A stretch of DNA of 64,000 bases from Streptococcus infantis. GTDB taxonomy: Bacteria; Bacillota; Bacilli; Lactobacillales; Streptococcaceae. The stretch is taken from the NCBI RefSeq assembly GCF_015546995.1, contig NZ_JADMUH010000002.1:1-64000 (forward strand), given 5' to 3'. The position numbers and the translations under genes are program-made. Shown in pieces: positions 19,422 through 31,271 of the stretch; position 1 is the stretch's first letter; every line of letters starts with the position of its first letter. Under the pieces are notes generated by a model. That model ran no database searches, was not told the origin of the DNA, and saw only the letters and a program-made list of their open reading frames with translations.

Positions 19422-20801
19422 TTAAAATCCATTATTGTCACTGAGTTCTTTGAACCAGTGGCCTGATTTTTTCAAGCGGCGTTCTTGTGTTTCTAAGTCA
19501 AGCTCGACCAAACCATAGCGGTTTTTATAGCTGTTGAGCCATGACCAGCAATCGATAAAGGTCCAGATTAAGTAGCCTTTACAGTTAGCACCGTCTTCAA
19601 TGGCGCGATGAAGTTCAGCCAGATGCCCTTTGACAAAGTCAATACGGTAATCATCCTGAATCATTCCATTCTCACGGAATTTATCCTCACCTTCAACACC
19701 CATCCCATTCTCGGTCAGCATCCACTCAATATTCCCATAGTTTTCCTTGATGTTTTGAGCAATGTCATAAATTCCTTGCTCGTAGATTTCCCAACCACGG
19801 TGGGGATTGATCTTACGACCAGGCATGACGTAATGTTCATAGAAATGCTCTGGCAAGAGCGGACTATCAGGATGCTTAGCAAAACGCGGCGCCATGACAC
19901 GCAAAGGCTGGTAGTAGTTGACTCCAAGAAAATCTACTGTGTGCTCACGAATAAGTTCCAACTCCTCAGCTGTAGAATCTGGCAGTAAATCATGCTCAGC
20001 TAAAATCTCCACCAATTCTTCTGGATAAGTTCCCAAGACAGATGGATCTAGAAAAGATTGAGCTTGAAATAGATCAGCAATGCGTGCAGCTTTGACATCC
20101 GCAGGATGCTGACTACGTGGATAAGCCGGAGTCAAGTTGAGGACAATCCCAATCTTAGAATCAGGCAAAACCTCATGGCAGGCCTTCACCGCAAGAGTGC
20201 TTGCTAGCTGGGTGTTGTAGGCTACCTGAACCGCTGCTTTGGCATCTACCTTATGAGGATAATGGGCATCATAGAAATAGCCAAACTCTACAGGAACGAT
20301 AGGCTCATTGAAGGTAATCCATTGGTCCACAAGGTCACCGTAGGTCTCAAAACAGAAACGAGCATAGTCTTCATAAGCCTTAATAGTTGCTTTATTTTCC
20401 CAACCATCCCCATCTTCTTGAAGGGCGAAAGGCAAGTCAAAGTGATAGAGATTGACTAAAAGACGAATGCCCTTAGCCTTGATGGCTTCAAATACCTGAC
20501 GGTAGAAAGCCACCCCTTGAGGATTGACTTCTCCACGCCCTTGTGGGAAAATACGAGACCACTGGATAGAGGTCCGAAAGGCTGTATGCCCTGTTTCTAA
20601 CAATAGTTCGATATCTTTTTCCCAATTTTCATAGAAGGTCGATGTTTTGTCTGGTCCAATCCCATTATAGTAGCGATTTGGTTCTACTTGGTACCAATAA
20701 TCCCAGAGATTATCTCCCTTTCCGTCACCAGGCACTCGCCCTTCTGTCTGTGGCCCAGAAGTTGAGGAACCCCAGACAAAATCCTTTGGAAATTTTAGCA
20801 T
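19422..20801 (-). CDS. bglA: GH1 beta-glucosidase / 6-phospho-beta-glucosidase
   Basis: A 459-residue family 1 glycoside hydrolase, cytoplasmic (no signal peptide). It has the N-terminal signature FVWGSSTSGPQTEG, the acid/base glutamate in TFNEP, NYYQP, and the nucleophile glutamate in LTENGMG. The loop that separates phospho-enzymes from plain glucosidases reads WSWLNSYKNRYG: the serine and tyrosine of the phosphate-binding S..K..Y set are present, but the lysine column aligns with Asn and Lys is one place earlier. The product is therefore either a 6-phospho-beta-glucosidase with a shifted contact or an ordinary glucosidase. No PTS gene is adjacent. It is convergent with the rhomboid gene and follows proS in the direction of transcription. 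Confidence 0.9.
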   Translation of the reverse strand: MLKFPKDFVWGSSTSGPQTEGRVPGDGKGDNLWDYWYQVEPNRYYNGIGPDKTSTFYENWEKDIELLLETGHTAFRTSIQWSRIFPQGRGEVNPQGVAFYRQVFEAIKAKGIRLLVNLYHFDLPFALQEDGDGWENKATIKAYEDYARFCFETYGDLVDQWITFNEPIVPVEFGYFYDAHYPHKVDAKAAVQVAYNTQLASTLAVKACHEVLPDSKIGIVLNLTPAYPRSQHPADVKAARIADLFQAQSFLDPSVLGTYPEELVEILAEHDLLPDSTAEELELIREHTVDFLGVNYYQPLRVMAPRFAKHPDSPLLPEHFYEHYVMPGRKINPHRGWEIYEQGIYDIAQNIKENYGNIEWMLTENGMGVEGEDKFRENGMIQDDYRIDFVKGHLAELHRAIEDGANCKGYLIWTFIDCWSWLNSYKNRYGLVELDLETQERRLKKSGHWFKELSDNNGF

Positions 20802-20909
20802 AGCTCTACCTCTTTTTACGATTTTAATGTTTACTTTCTCTCATTATAAAGAAAAAACAAGGCAAAAACTAGTTACATTTTTGTCTTGTTTTTCTTCTGA
20901 TTATAGATT

Positions 20910-22772
<1,863 letters not shown>

Positions 22773-22779
22773 CTAATTC

Positions 22780-24036
22780 TTAAAAGAAGGTACGCATGAT
22801 GTCGTTCCAAGTCACGGCGATCATCAAGACAACCATAATCACAACTCCAACTAGAGTAACATAGGTTTCAATTTCTTGTTTCAGCGGTTTACGGCGAATT
22901 GCTTCAATGATGTTGAGCACGATTTTTCCACCGTCTAGTGCCGGGATAGGAATCAAGTTGAAAATCCCGATATTGATGGAAATCATAGCCAAGAAGAACA
23001 AAACATTCTCAAGACCATTTTTAGCAGCATCACTACTTGCCTTAAAGATAGCAACAGGTCCACCCAATTTATTCAAGTCAGGCTGGAAAATCAAGTTTTT
23101 CAAGGCATTAAGAATGCGCAAGGCTGAGTCCGCTGCAGATGTGAATCCACCTACAAACATAGACCAGATATCCGATTTGAGTCTCGGCTGAACACCTAGA
23201 ATATAACGCCCTTGGCTTTCCTCAGGTGTCACACTAACTTGTTTGTCAGTCCCATTTTCAGAGATTGTCACATCCAAAACAGGTGCTGTTTTGTCCTTGG
23301 TCTCTGCTTCAACTGCCTGAATCAAATCTTGCCAGTTACTGATTTCGTGTGAACCGACTTTAGTGATTTGGGCCGTATTTTCAACACCGACCTTTGTAAT
23401 CGCGCTATCAGGGATGATACTAAAGTTATTACTTTGTGTATCACGAACGCCACCTTGCATGAAAATCAAAATCCAAAAAACGATGACTCCTAGAATAAAG
23501 TTATTCATAGGACCTGCAAAGTTGGTAATCAACTTGCCCCAGACAGTCGCATTTTGATACTGAACATCTAGCGGAGCGATACGAACTTCCGTCCCATCAG
23601 CTTCTACAATGGTCGCATCATGGTCTACGGAGAAAGTTTTTTCCTCTTCCAAAACCAGACCTGTGATAAAGAGTTTATCCTCAAAGTCAAACTGGGTTAC
23701 CTGCATAGGAAGAGCCGTTTGGTCGACCTTCTTACCAGAAAGATTGATGCGCTTCACCTTACCATCTTCGGCCAAGGTCAAACTAACAGGAGTTCCTGTC
23801 TTAATCTCTGTGGTATCCTCTCCCCAACCTGCCATGCGGACATAACCACCAAGCGGTAGGAGACGAATCGTGTAAGCAGTCCCGTCTTTCCCGATATGGG
23901 CAAAGATTTTCGGACCCATACCAATGGCAAATTCACGAACCAGAATTCCAGACTTCTTAGCAAAGTAGAAATGGCCGAACTCGTGAACCACCACGATAAT
24001 TCCAAAAACAAGGATAAAGGTTAATAATCCTAACAT
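22780..24036 (-). CDS. rseP: RIP metalloprotease RseP (Eep)
   Basis: A 418-residue site-2-type intramembrane zinc protease. The zinc motif HEFGH is at residues 18-22 in the first membrane segment. A PDZ domain occupies about residues 195-275 ([16 protein letters not shown]), and the third zinc ligand is in [13 protein letters not shown]. In streptococci the enzyme (Eep) trims signal peptides and processes peptide pheromones and anti-sigma-like proteins. It lies between cdsA (21-base gap) and proS (16-base gap). It is the natural candidate to release lipoprotein-signal-derived peptides in this cell. Confidence 0.95.
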   Translation of the reverse strand: MLGLLTFILVFGIIVVVHEFGHFYFAKKSGILVREFAIGMGPKIFAHIGKDGTAYTIRLLPLGGYVRMAGWGEDTTEIKTGTPVSLTLAEDGKVKRINLSGKKVDQTALPMQVTQFDFEDKLFITGLVLEEEKTFSVDHDATIVEADGTEVRIAPLDVQYQNATVWGKLITNFAGPMNNFILGVIVFWILIFMQGGVRDTQSNNFSIIPDSAITKVGVENTAQITKVGSHEISNWQDLIQAVEAETKDKTAPVLDVTISENGTDKQVSVTPEESQGRYILGVQPRLKSDIWSMFVGGFTSAADSALRILNALKNLIFQPDLNKLGGPVAIFKASSDAAKNGLENVLFFLAMISINIGIFNLIPIPALDGGKIVLNIIEAIRRKPLKQEIETYVTLVGVVIMVVLMIAVTWNDIMRTFF

Positions 24037-24057
24037 TTAATATTTGTTCACCTTTCC

Positions 24058-24861
24058 TTAAAATAAGCCAAAGAGGTGCATAATAGGGAAAACAGCCAAC
24101 ATAGAGTCAAAGCGATCCAGTACTCCACCATGGCCTGGGATAAAGAAGCCCGAATCCTTGACACCAAAATGGCGTTTCATAGCACTCTCAATCAAGTCAC
24201 CCAATTGCCCTGCAATACTAAAGAAAATAGCAAAGAGCATCATTTTGTAAATGCCGTAAGGAAGGGCAACCGTACTATCCACTAACATAAAGATAAGAGT
24301 GACAAGCATGGCAGCTAAAATTCCACCAAAGGCTCCCTCGATTGATTTGTTCGGAGAGACTCTCGGAGCCAATCTTCTCTTACCGAAATTCATTCCGACC
24401 AAGTAAGCACCACTATCAGTTGCCCATACGATACAGAGGGCCAAGAGGGCTTTATCCAAACCTGCGATTCGAGCATCCACTAAAGCATTAAAGCCAAAAC
24501 CAACATAGAAACTCATGGCAATCGGGTATACAGCATCCTCAATGGTGTAATTCTTGCTAAAAACAGTGCAACCTAACATGATAAAAATCACAACACCATA
24601 TGCGACAACATTCCCATCTACAGGTAAAAATGTCAAGTAGTTTTCTAGGGGGATTGTCAGTGCAAAAGTCGCTAACAAGGTCAGCAAACCCTCAGGTGTC
24701 ATGGTGTTTAACCCTTTCATCTGAAGCAACTCGTGCACCCCTAGCATAGCTAGAAGTCCCATAGCAATCTGTAACCAAAGCCCACCAATCACCAAGAGCG
24801 GGATAAAGATTGCTAAGGCCAGAGCGGCAAATATGGTTCTCTTTAATAAATCCTTTTTCAT
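24058..24861 (-). CDS. cdsA: Phosphatidate cytidylyltransferase
   Basis: A 267-residue membrane enzyme with about eight hydrophobic segments that makes CDP-diacylglycerol from phosphatidic acid and CTP for phospholipid synthesis. The family signature is complete near the C-terminus: SAMKRHFGVKDSG, then PGHGGVLDRFDS. The upstream SPNKSIEGAFGG is also conserved. It starts nine bases after uppS and belongs to the uppS-cdsA-rseP-proS unit. Confidence 0.95.
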   Translation of the reverse strand: MKKDLLKRTIFAALALAIFIPLLVIGGLWLQIAMGLLAMLGVHELLQMKGLNTMTPEGLLTLLATFALTIPLENYLTFLPVDGNVVAYGVVIFIMLGCTVFSKNYTIEDAVYPIAMSFYVGFGFNALVDARIAGLDKALLALCIVWATDSGAYLVGMNFGKRRLAPRVSPNKSIEGAFGGILAAMLVTLIFMLVDSTVALPYGIYKMMLFAIFFSIAGQLGDLIESAMKRHFGVKDSGFFIPGHGGVLDRFDSMLAVFPIMHLFGLF

Positions 24862-24870
24862 AACTTCTTC

Positions 24871-25623
24871 CTAAACTCCTCCAAATCGACGATTGCGGCG
24901 ATTATACTCTGCAATAGCTTCTTTCAAAGCTTCCTCATCAAAGTCAGGCCACAAAACATCTGTGAAATAAAGTTCACTATAAGCTGCTTGCCAAGGCAAG
25001 AAATTGCTCAAGCGAAGCTCCCCACTAGTTCGGATAATTAAGTCCGGATCACGCAAGACCTTAGGCAAATGTCCAGTAAAGAGGTATTCCCCAATCAACT
25101 CTTCTGTAATATCGTCTGGATTCACCTTGGCATCCAAAACATCCTGCGCAATCAACTTGACCGCTTGTGTAATCTCAGCTCGTCCACCGTAATTAAGGGC
25201 AAAGTTAAGAATCAAACCTGTATTCAACTTGGTCAACTCTTCCGCTTTTTTCAAAGATTCAAAAGTTTGTTTTGGCAAGCGATCGGTTTCCCCAATCATT
25301 TGGATCTTCATGTTCTTTTGGTGCAATTCGGGGACATACTTATCATAAAATTCAACAGGCAAGTTCATGATAAACTTGACTTCCTGGTCTGGACGTGTCC
25401 AATTTTCAGTAGAGAAGGCATAGACAGTCATAGCCTTGACACCCATATCACTAGCAGCAATAGCTACCGTTCTCAGAGCATCCATCCCAGCCTTATGACC
25501 AAAGACACGTGGCTGCATCCGTTTTTTAGCCCAACGACCATTGCCATCCATGATAACTCCGATATGTGCTGGCACCACTGCTGGTGTTTCTGTTACTTTA
25601 TCTTTTTTTAAAAATCCAAACAT
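24871..25623 (-). CDS. uppS: Isoprenyl (undecaprenyl diphosphate) synthase
   Basis: A 250-residue cis-prenyltransferase that builds undecaprenyl diphosphate, the lipid carrier for peptidoglycan and teichoic acid. It has the substrate-binding IGVIMDGNGRWAKKR with the catalytic Asp, the central FSTENWTRP, and the C-terminal RTSGELRLSNFLPWQ. The frame is open six codons further from a TTG, but the ATG at 25623 is preceded by AGGAA and opens MFGFLKKDK as in relatives. It heads the operon; an extended -10 (TGGTATAAT, minus strand) lies near 25660. Confidence 0.95.
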   Translation of the reverse strand: MFGFLKKDKVTETPAVVPAHIGVIMDGNGRWAKKRMQPRVFGHKAGMDALRTVAIAASDMGVKAMTVYAFSTENWTRPDQEVKFIMNLPVEFYDKYVPELHQKNMKIQMIGETDRLPKQTFESLKKAEELTKLNTGLILNFALNYGGRAEITQAVKLIAQDVLDAKVNPDDITEELIGEYLFTGHLPKVLRDPDLIIRTSGELRLSNFLPWQAAYSELYFTDVLWPDFDEEALKEAIAEYNRRNRRFGGV

Positions 25624-25748
25624 GATTGTATTCCTATTCAAAAATCTATCGTTTCATTATACCATATTTTTCGCTTTTCTTCTATCATATTCTCTTATTC
25701 TAAGGCGGAATTCCCTATAGGACTCCTATCTTTCTAAACTAACAAGCC

Positions 25749-25777
25749 TTGCATTTCCCAAAGAAAGTTGATACAAT
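25749..25777 (+). promoter_or_regulatory. Promoter of the HhH protein gene
   Basis: TTGCAT (25749-25754) and TACAAT (25772-25777) are separated by 17 bases. The leader that follows contains a short stem and a T6 run just before the ribosome site, which might act as an attenuator. Confidence 0.65.
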
Positions 25778-25836
25778 AAAACATAAAGATTTATCCTTGT
25801 TCAATCACAGGGGTTTTTTATTGAAAGGATCTTATC

Positions 25837-26232
25837 ATGTCAAAAAAACTACAACGTAAAAAACAATTAAGAAACAGCCTTCGTCGTTCAGGTGCACTTT
25901 CAAATGCTGTAAACAAGGTTGTCGAAGAAACAAAAAAAGTTGTGAAGCATGCTGAAAAAGCAGCAAGTGAAGCAGGAAAAGCTGTCTCTAAGCAAGTAGA
26001 AAAAGCTGTAGAAGCAACTAAAGAGCAAGCCCACAAGCTTACAACTTCTGTTGAAGATTTCGCAGCTGACCTAGGTGGACTTCCACTTGACCGTGCTAAA
26101 ACTTTCTACGATGAAGGGATCAAGTCTGCTGCTGACTTCAAAAACTGGACAGAAAAAGAACTCCTTGCCTTGAAAGGAATCGGTCCAGCTACTATCAAGA
26201 AATTAAAAGAAAACGGCATCAAGTTCAAGTAA
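25837..26232 (+). CDS. Helix-hairpin-helix domain protein with Ala/Lys-rich helix
   Basis: A 131-residue protein. The first ~25 residues are very basic (KKLQRKKQLRNSLRRSG). Residues 25-70 form a long Ala/Lys/Glu-rich amphipathic helix (VVEETKKVVKHAEKAASEAG). The C-terminal part has a helix-hairpin-helix motif, LALKGIGPATIKKLKENGI, of the kind that binds DNA backbone in repair and topoisomerase proteins. No catalytic residues are seen. A DNA- or nucleoid-binding role is inferred. It has its own promoter at 25749 and AAAGG before the ATG; the next gene is behind a separate T-box leader. Confidence 0.75.
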   Translation: MSKKLQRKKQLRNSLRRSGALSNAVNKVVEETKKVVKHAEKAASEAGKAVSKQVEKAVEATKEQAHKLTTSVEDFAADLGGLPLDRAKTFYDEGIKSAADFKNWTEKELLALKGIGPATIKKLKENGIKFK

Positions 26233-26245
26233 TCTTTCTTGTCCC

Positions 26246-26274
26246 TTGCATTTCCGTCAAAAACTTGTTAAAAT
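26246..26274 (+). promoter_or_regulatory. Promoter of the T-box operon
   Basis: TTGCAT (26246-26251) and TAAAAT (26269-26274) with a 17-base spacer. Transcription should begin near 26281, at the 5' side of the T-box leader. Confidence 0.7.
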
Positions 26275-26280
26275 AAAGCC

Positions 26281-26498
26281 ATTAGAGGTGTTTTGAGTCC
26301 CACATTTTACAGAAAGTGGCGGTGCTGAGAAGTCCACAAATGTGTCAAAACTGGTTGCTAATGGATAACAATGAAATAATAATGTCTTTTTGTTTTAAAG
26401 ACGAGAGATGCGGGCATCTGCCCGAAATTGGGTGGTACCGCGGATTAAACACATTCGTCCCTGTCAGATTGATGACAGGGGCGATTTTTATTTTGCAC
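26281..26498 (+). promoter_or_regulatory. T-box riboswitch leader of the valS operon
   Basis: The leader begins with a long stem I (GTTTTGA pairing with TCAAAAC near 26350), holds the diagnostic T-box stretch TGGTACCGCGG at 26433-26443, and ends in a strong terminator. Uncharged tRNA should pair with the T-box and stabilise the antiterminator. The amino acid is taken to be valine because valS is in the operon; I could not place the specifier codon with confidence. Three genes lie downstream: the flavin-reductase/GNAT fusion, the HEPN-like gene and valS. Confidence 0.88.
26456..26496 (+). terminator. T-box regulated terminator
   Basis: GTCCCTGTCA and TGACAGGGGC form a 10-bp stem with a 6-base loop, followed by a T-rich run. 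It lies directly after the T-box sequence, as expected for the conditional terminator. Confidence 0.85.
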
Positions 26499-26519
26499 CC
26501 CTAGCCAAAGGAGGTTGTC

Positions 26520-27647
26520 ATGAAACAATCTTTTAAAACAAGTAAGCTCTACTATGGTTTTCCTATCTTCATTTTAGGCTATCAGGACCAGAACTTTGGG
26601 CACAATATCACGACCTGCAGTTCCTCTTATAGCCTTGGCGATTGGCTAGTCATCGGGGTTGGTGCTGAGGAAAATGCGGCTGACCAGATTAAGCATTATC
26701 AACAGTTCACTGTGAATATCCCTGACGAAAACCTCATGCTTGAGATGGAACAGGCTGGCTTTATCAGCCATCGGGAGAAATTGAAACACCTAGGGCTTGA
26801 CTACGAGATTTCTGAACGAACTCAGGCTCCGATTTTGGAGGCCTGTCCAGTCGTTTTGGATTGCCAGGTTGATCGGATTATCGAGGAAGATGGCATCTGT
26901 CATATTTTTGCCAAGATTCTCGAGCGACTGGCTGATCCAGAGCTCTTAGATGACAAGGGCCATTTTAAAAATGACCGCTTTGCGCCGACTTACTTTATGG
27001 GGGACGGCCATCAGCGCGTTTACCGTTATCTAGATGACCGAGTCGATCTCATGGGAAGCTTTATTAAGAAAGCGAAAAAAAGAATGACAAGAGCTGAACT
27101 GCCAGAACGAATCGAAACGGAGCGACTGGTCTTGCGAGTCCGTACAGTAGCGGATGCAGAGGATATTCATGCATACGCCAGTCTCCCAGAAGTTTCTTAC
27201 CCAGCAGGTTTTCCACCTGTCAAGATCTTGGAAGACGAGGTCTATTACCTAAAGCATATCCTTCCCGAGCGTAATGAAAAGGACAATCTCCCAGCAGGCT
27301 ATGGAATTGTGGTCAAAGGGACTGATAAAATCATCGGCTCTGTTGATTTCAACCATCGCCACGAAGATGATGTGCTGGAGATTGGCTATACCTTGCACCC
27401 AGACTATTGGGGCCAAGGCTATGTGCCCGAAGCAGCGCGTGCCTTGATTGACCTAGCTTTTAAAGAACTGGGGCTTCACAAGGTAGAATTGTCTTGCTTT
27501 GGTTACAATGTCCAAAGTCAACGAGTCGCTGAGAAACTTGGTTTCACCCTTGAAGCTCGCATAAGAGACCGCAAAGATGCCCAAGGCAATCGCTGTGATG
27601 ATTTGAGATACGGCTTGCTGAAGAGTGAGTGGGAAGGAATAAGATGA
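26520..27647 (+). CDS. Flavin reductase-like / GNAT acetyltransferase fusion protein
   Basis: A 375-residue two-domain protein. Residues 1 to about 185 resemble the FMN-binding split barrel of flavin reductase-like proteins (FGHNITTCSSSYSLGDWLVIG, then CPVVLDCQVDRIIEEDGIC in shorter pieces). From about residue 190, a RimJ/RimL-type GNAT domain starts with RIETERLVLRVRT and carries HPDYWGQGYVPEAARALIDL and YNVQSQRVAEKLGF. The pairing of the two activities in one chain is unusual; the role is unknown. AAAGGAGG precedes the ATG at 26520, right after the T-box terminator. Its stop overlaps the next start (ATGA at 27644-27647), so translation is coupled. Confidence 0.8.
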   Translation: MKQSFKTSKLYYGFPIFILGYQDQNFGHNITTCSSSYSLGDWLVIGVGAEENAADQIKHYQQFTVNIPDENLMLEMEQAGFISHREKLKHLGLDYEISERTQAPILEACPVVLDCQVDRIIEEDGICHIFAKILERLADPELLDDKGHFKNDRFAPTYFMGDGHQRVYRYLDDRVDLMGSFIKKAKKRMTRAELPERIETERLVLRVRTVADAEDIHAYASLPEVSYPAGFPPVKILEDEVYYLKHILPERNEKDNLPAGYGIVVKGTDKIIGSVDFNHRHEDDVLEIGYTLHPDYWGQGYVPEAARALIDLAFKELGLHKVELSCFGYNVQSQRVAEKLGFTLEARIRDRKDAQGNRCDDLRYGLLKSEWEGIR

Positions 27648-28606
27648 GCGATGTAAAAGAGGAAATAAGCTCTTTATCTGAGGAACAGTTACGTCAAATT
27701 GATGTGGAGTACGCTGAATTAAATGATAGTGATATTATCGAGCGATTAGCTTATTTAGAAATTAACAACAATGAAAAACGTATTATCATCTCTGATATTG
27801 AACCAACCAAAGAAATAATGTCAGTCTCGAACCAAATTTTTGAGATTCAAAAGGATTTTCAAAAAATCAAGAATATGTTCGAATTGTTTATTTCAGATGT
27901 CTCAGATTTTTTAAGTATTAAGAATAAACTTGAGTCAAAGGAATTAGAAATTGAAGAAGCAGACGTAAATCGTTTCATGATTCATTTATTATCCAGTGGA
28001 AAATTGTTTGTCGATTTTAATGAAAACCAAATTAAACAAAAATATTCCAAGGATAGTGAGGAGTTTGATTGTATACATGGTTTTGCAAGCTATCAGTATG
28101 ATACCAATTTTGCTTATCGATTTTGTCATTCATTGAGGAATTATTCACAACATATTGACTTGCCAATAAATGAAGTAAAAGCTATTAGCCCAGATGATGA
28201 AACTGTTATAATCGATTTCTATATTGATTTAGATTATCTTTTAAATTCCAACTTTAAATGGAAAAAATTGAAAGCGGAGTTGATAAAACTAAATCAAAAG
28301 ACATCTAAGATTGATGCTATAGCTCTAGTGAAAGAATACTTTAATGCTCTCACAGAGCTCTATGGTAATTATAATAAATTGTTTTTAAAGTTAAACCATA
28401 ATACATTAGTAGATATTAAATCAAAGTTGGAATCATTAAAATTGAAACACTCTAGGTATTATATTTCAAAGATAAGCAAGTACGATCTCAAATATAATCC
28501 TGGAAATTATACTATGTCACCACTTGCAGCATTTGCTGAAATTGAAGAGATTTATATTGAACTTTCAAAAATTGGTTTGGTTAAAATTATCAATAAAAGT
28601 AATTAA
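27644..28606 (+). CDS. Hypothetical protein with a HEPN-like RNxxxH motif
   Basis: A 320-residue protein I cannot assign to a named family. It is largely helical and charged, and its DNA is visibly more AT-rich than the genes on either side. Residues 165-170 read RNYSQH, inside FCHSLRNYSQHIDLPI. This is the R-N-x3-H pattern of HEPN ribonucleases, with a hydrophobic helix ahead of it as in that fold. HEPN proteins are common toxins and abortive-infection effectors. The start at 27644 has GGAAGG upstream and overlaps the previous stop by four bases; valS follows after 12 bases. It therefore sits inside the T-box operon, which looks like an insertion of a defence-type gene. Confidence 0.7.
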   Translation: MSDVKEEISSLSEEQLRQIDVEYAELNDSDIIERLAYLEINNNEKRIIISDIEPTKEIMSVSNQIFEIQKDFQKIKNMFELFISDVSDFLSIKNKLESKELEIEEADVNRFMIHLLSSGKLFVDFNENQIKQKYSKDSEEFDCIHGFASYQYDTNFAYRFCHSLRNYSQHIDLPINEVKAISPDDETVIIDFYIDLDYLLNSNFKWKKLKAELIKLNQKTSKIDAIALVKEYFNALTELYGNYNKLFLKLNHNTLVDIKSKLESLKLKHSRYYISKISKYDLKYNPGNYTMSPLAAFAEIEEIYIELSKIGLVKIINKSN

Positions 28607-28618
28607 AGGAGAACACAC

Positions 28619-31270
28619 ATGTCTAAAGAACTTTCACCTAAATACAATCCAGCCGAGGTTGAGGCTGGTCGTTATCAAAAATGGCTTGATGCCGATGTTT
28701 TCAAGCCTTCAGGCGATCAAAAGGCTAAGCCTTATTCTATCGTCATTCCACCACCAAATGTAACTGGTAAACTTCACCTTGGCCACGCTTGGGATACTAC
28801 TTTGCAAGATATCATCATCCGTCAAAAACGGATGCAAGGTTTCGATACGCTTTGGCTTCCAGGGATGGACCATGCTGGGATTGCCACTCAAGCTAAAGTA
28901 GAAGCGCGTTTGGCTGAAGATGGCATCTCTCGTTATGATCTGGGTCGTGAAAAATTCCTTGAGAAAGTCTGGGAATGGAAAGACGAATATGCGACGACTA
29001 TCAAGGAACAATGGGGCAAGATGGGGCTCTCTGTAGACTATTCTCGTGAGCGTTTCACCCTTGACGAAGGTCTATCAAAAGCTGTTCGTAAGGTCTTTGT
29101 AGAGCTTTACAAGAAGGGCTGGATTTACCGTGGTGAATTTATCATCAACTGGGATCCAAAAGCTCGTACAGCCCTTTCTGATATCGAGGTGATCCACAAG
29201 GATGTGGAAGGTGCCTTCTACCACATGAACTACATGTTGGAAGATGGTTCACGTGCCCTTGAAGTGGCAACAACACGTCCTGAAACCATGTTTGGGGATA
29301 CAGCCGTAGCGGTTAACCCACATGATGACCGTTATAAAGATTTGATTGGTCAAAATGTTATCTTACCAATCTTGAACAAGCCAATCCCAATTGTTGGGGA
29401 CGAACACGCAGACCCTGAATTCGGTACTGGTGTGGTGAAAATCACTCCTGCCCATGACCCTAACGACTTCTTGGTTGGTCAACGTCATAACTTGCCACAA
29501 GTCAACGTCATGAACGATGATGGTACCATGAATGAATTGGCTGGTGAATTCAACGGCATGGACCGTTTTGAAGCTCGTAAGGCTGTTATCAAGAAGTTAG
29601 AAGAAATCGGTGCGCTTGTTAAGATTGAGAAGATGACCCACTCAGTTGGTCACTCAGAGCGTACAGGAGTTATGGTTGAACCACGCTTGTCTACGCAATG
29701 GTTCGTGAAGATGGACCAATTGGCTAAAAATGCTATCGCAAACCAAGATACAGACGACAAAGTAGAATTCTACCCACCTCGTTTCAACGATACCTTCCTT
29801 CAATGGATGGAAAATGTCCACGATTGGGTTATTTCTCGTCAGCTCTGGTGGGGTCACCAAATCCCTGCCTGGTACAATGCTGAGGGTGAAATGTACGTCG
29901 GTGAAGAAGCTCCAGAAGGCGACGGATGGACTCAGGACGAAGACGTCTTGGATACGTGGTTCAGTTCTGCCCTTTGGCCATTCTCTACCATGGGCTGGCC
30001 TGATGTTGACTCAGAAGACTTCAAACGTTACTTCCCAACCTCAACCTTGGTAACAGGTTACGACATCATCTTCTTCTGGGTGTCTCGTATGATCTTCCAA
30101 TCCTTGGAATTCACTGGACGTCAGCCATTCCAAAACGTTCTAATCCACGGTCTTATCCGCGATGAGCAAGGACGCAAGATGTCTAAATCTCTCGGTAACG
30201 GGATTGACCCGATGGATGTCATCGAGAAATATGGTGCCGATGCCCTTCGTTGGTTCCTTTCGAACGGTTCTGCGCCAGGGCAAGACGTACGCTTCTCTTA
30301 CGAGAAAATGGATGCTTCATGGAACTTCATTAACAAGATCTGGAACATCTCTCGCTATATCCTCATGAACAATGAAGGCTTGACCCTGGATGCGGCGCGT
30401 GAAAATGTGGCTAAAGTGGCTGCTGGTCAAGCAGGAAACGTGACAGACCGTTGGATTCTCCACAACCTCAACGAAACTATTGGAAAAGTCACTGAAAACT
30501 TTGACAAGTTTGAATTCGGTGTGGCTGGTCACATCCTCTACAACTTCATCTGGGATGAGTTTGCGGACTGGTATGTTGAGTTGACTAAGGAAGTCCTTTA
30601 TAGCGATAACGAAGAAGAGAAAGTTATCACACGTTCTGTTCTCCTTTACACTTTGGACAAGATCCTTCGTCTCCTTCACCCAATCATGCCATTTGTGACA
30701 GAGGAAATCTTTGGACAAATCTCAGAAGGTTCTATTGTTACAGCAGAATACCCAACTGTCAACCCAGCCTTTGAAGACCTTGCGGCTCATACTGGTGTCG
30801 AAAGCCTCAAAGACTTGATCCGTGCTGTTCGTAATGCGCGTGCAGAAGTGAACGTAGCACCAAGCAAGCCAATCACGATCCTTGTTAAGACTAGCGATAG
30901 CGACTTGGAATCTTTCTTTAACAGCAATGTCAACTACATCAAACGCTTCACAAATCCAGAACACTTGGAAATCGCATCAAACATCCCTGCACCTGAACTC
31001 GCTATGTCAAGCGTCATCACAGGAGCAGAAATCTACTTGCCACTGGCAGACCTCCTCAATGTCGAAGAAGAACTGGCTCGTCTCGACAAGGAACTGGCTA
31101 AATGGCAAAAAGAACTGGATATGGTCGGCAAGAAGCTCTCTAACGAACGCTTCGTAGCCAATGCTAAACCAGAAGTCGTCCAAAAAGAACGCGACAAACA
31201 AGCCGACTATCAAGCGAAATACGACGCGACTGTCGCACGTATTGATGAGATGAAGAAGTTGGTGAAATAA
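28619..31270 (+). CDS. valS: Valyl-tRNA synthetase
   Basis: An 883-residue class I synthetase that charges tRNA(Val). The HIGH motif is HLGH in [15 protein letters not shown]. The CP1 editing domain carries [21 protein letters not shown] is in [17 protein letters not shown]. The C-terminal ~75 residues are a coiled coil ([18 protein letters not shown]) that binds the tRNA. AAGGAG lies eight bases before the ATG. No promoter is seen in the 12-base gap after the HEPN-like gene, so expression should depend on the T-box leader at 26281. A hairpin follows near 31275. Confidence 0.97.
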   Translation: MSKELSPKYNPAEVEAGRYQKWLDADVFKPSGDQKAKPYSIVIPPPNVTGKLHLGHAWDTTLQDIIIRQKRMQGFDTLWLPGMDHAGIATQAKVEARLAEDGISRYDLGREKFLEKVWEWKDEYATTIKEQWGKMGLSVDYSRERFTLDEGLSKAVRKVFVELYKKGWIYRGEFIINWDPKARTALSDIEVIHKDVEGAFYHMNYMLEDGSRALEVATTRPETMFGDTAVAVNPHDDRYKDLIGQNVILPILNKPIPIVGDEHADPEFGTGVVKITPAHDPNDFLVGQRHNLPQVNVMNDDGTMNELAGEFNGMDRFEARKAVIKKLEEIGALVKIEKMTHSVGHSERTGVMVEPRLSTQWFVKMDQLAKNAIANQDTDDKVEFYPPRFNDTFLQWMENVHDWVISRQLWWGHQIPAWYNAEGEMYVGEEAPEGDGWTQDEDVLDTWFSSALWPFSTMGWPDVDSEDFKRYFPTSTLVTGYDIIFFWVSRMIFQSLEFTGRQPFQNVLIHGLIRDEQGRKMSKSLGNGIDPMDVIEKYGADALRWFLSNGSAPGQDVRFSYEKMDASWNFINKIWNISRYILMNNEGLTLDAARENVAKVAAGQAGNVTDRWILHNLNETIGKVTENFDKFEFGVAGHILYNFIWDEFADWYVELTKEVLYSDNEEEKVITRSVLLYTLDKILRLLHPIMPFVTEEIFGQISEGSIVTAEYPTVNPAFEDLAAHTGVESLKDLIRAVRNARAEVNVAPSKPITILVKTSDSDLESFFNSNVNYIKRFTNPEHLEIASNIPAPELAMSSVITGAEIYLPLADLLNVEEELARLDKELAKWQKELDMVGKKLSNERFVANAKPEVVQKERDKQADYQAKYDATVARIDEMKKLVK

Positions 31271-31271
31271 A

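Noticed and set aside
25069-25611. 180-codon open frame antisense to uppS
   Set aside because: UppS is unmistakable on the other strand; the antisense product shows no family features.
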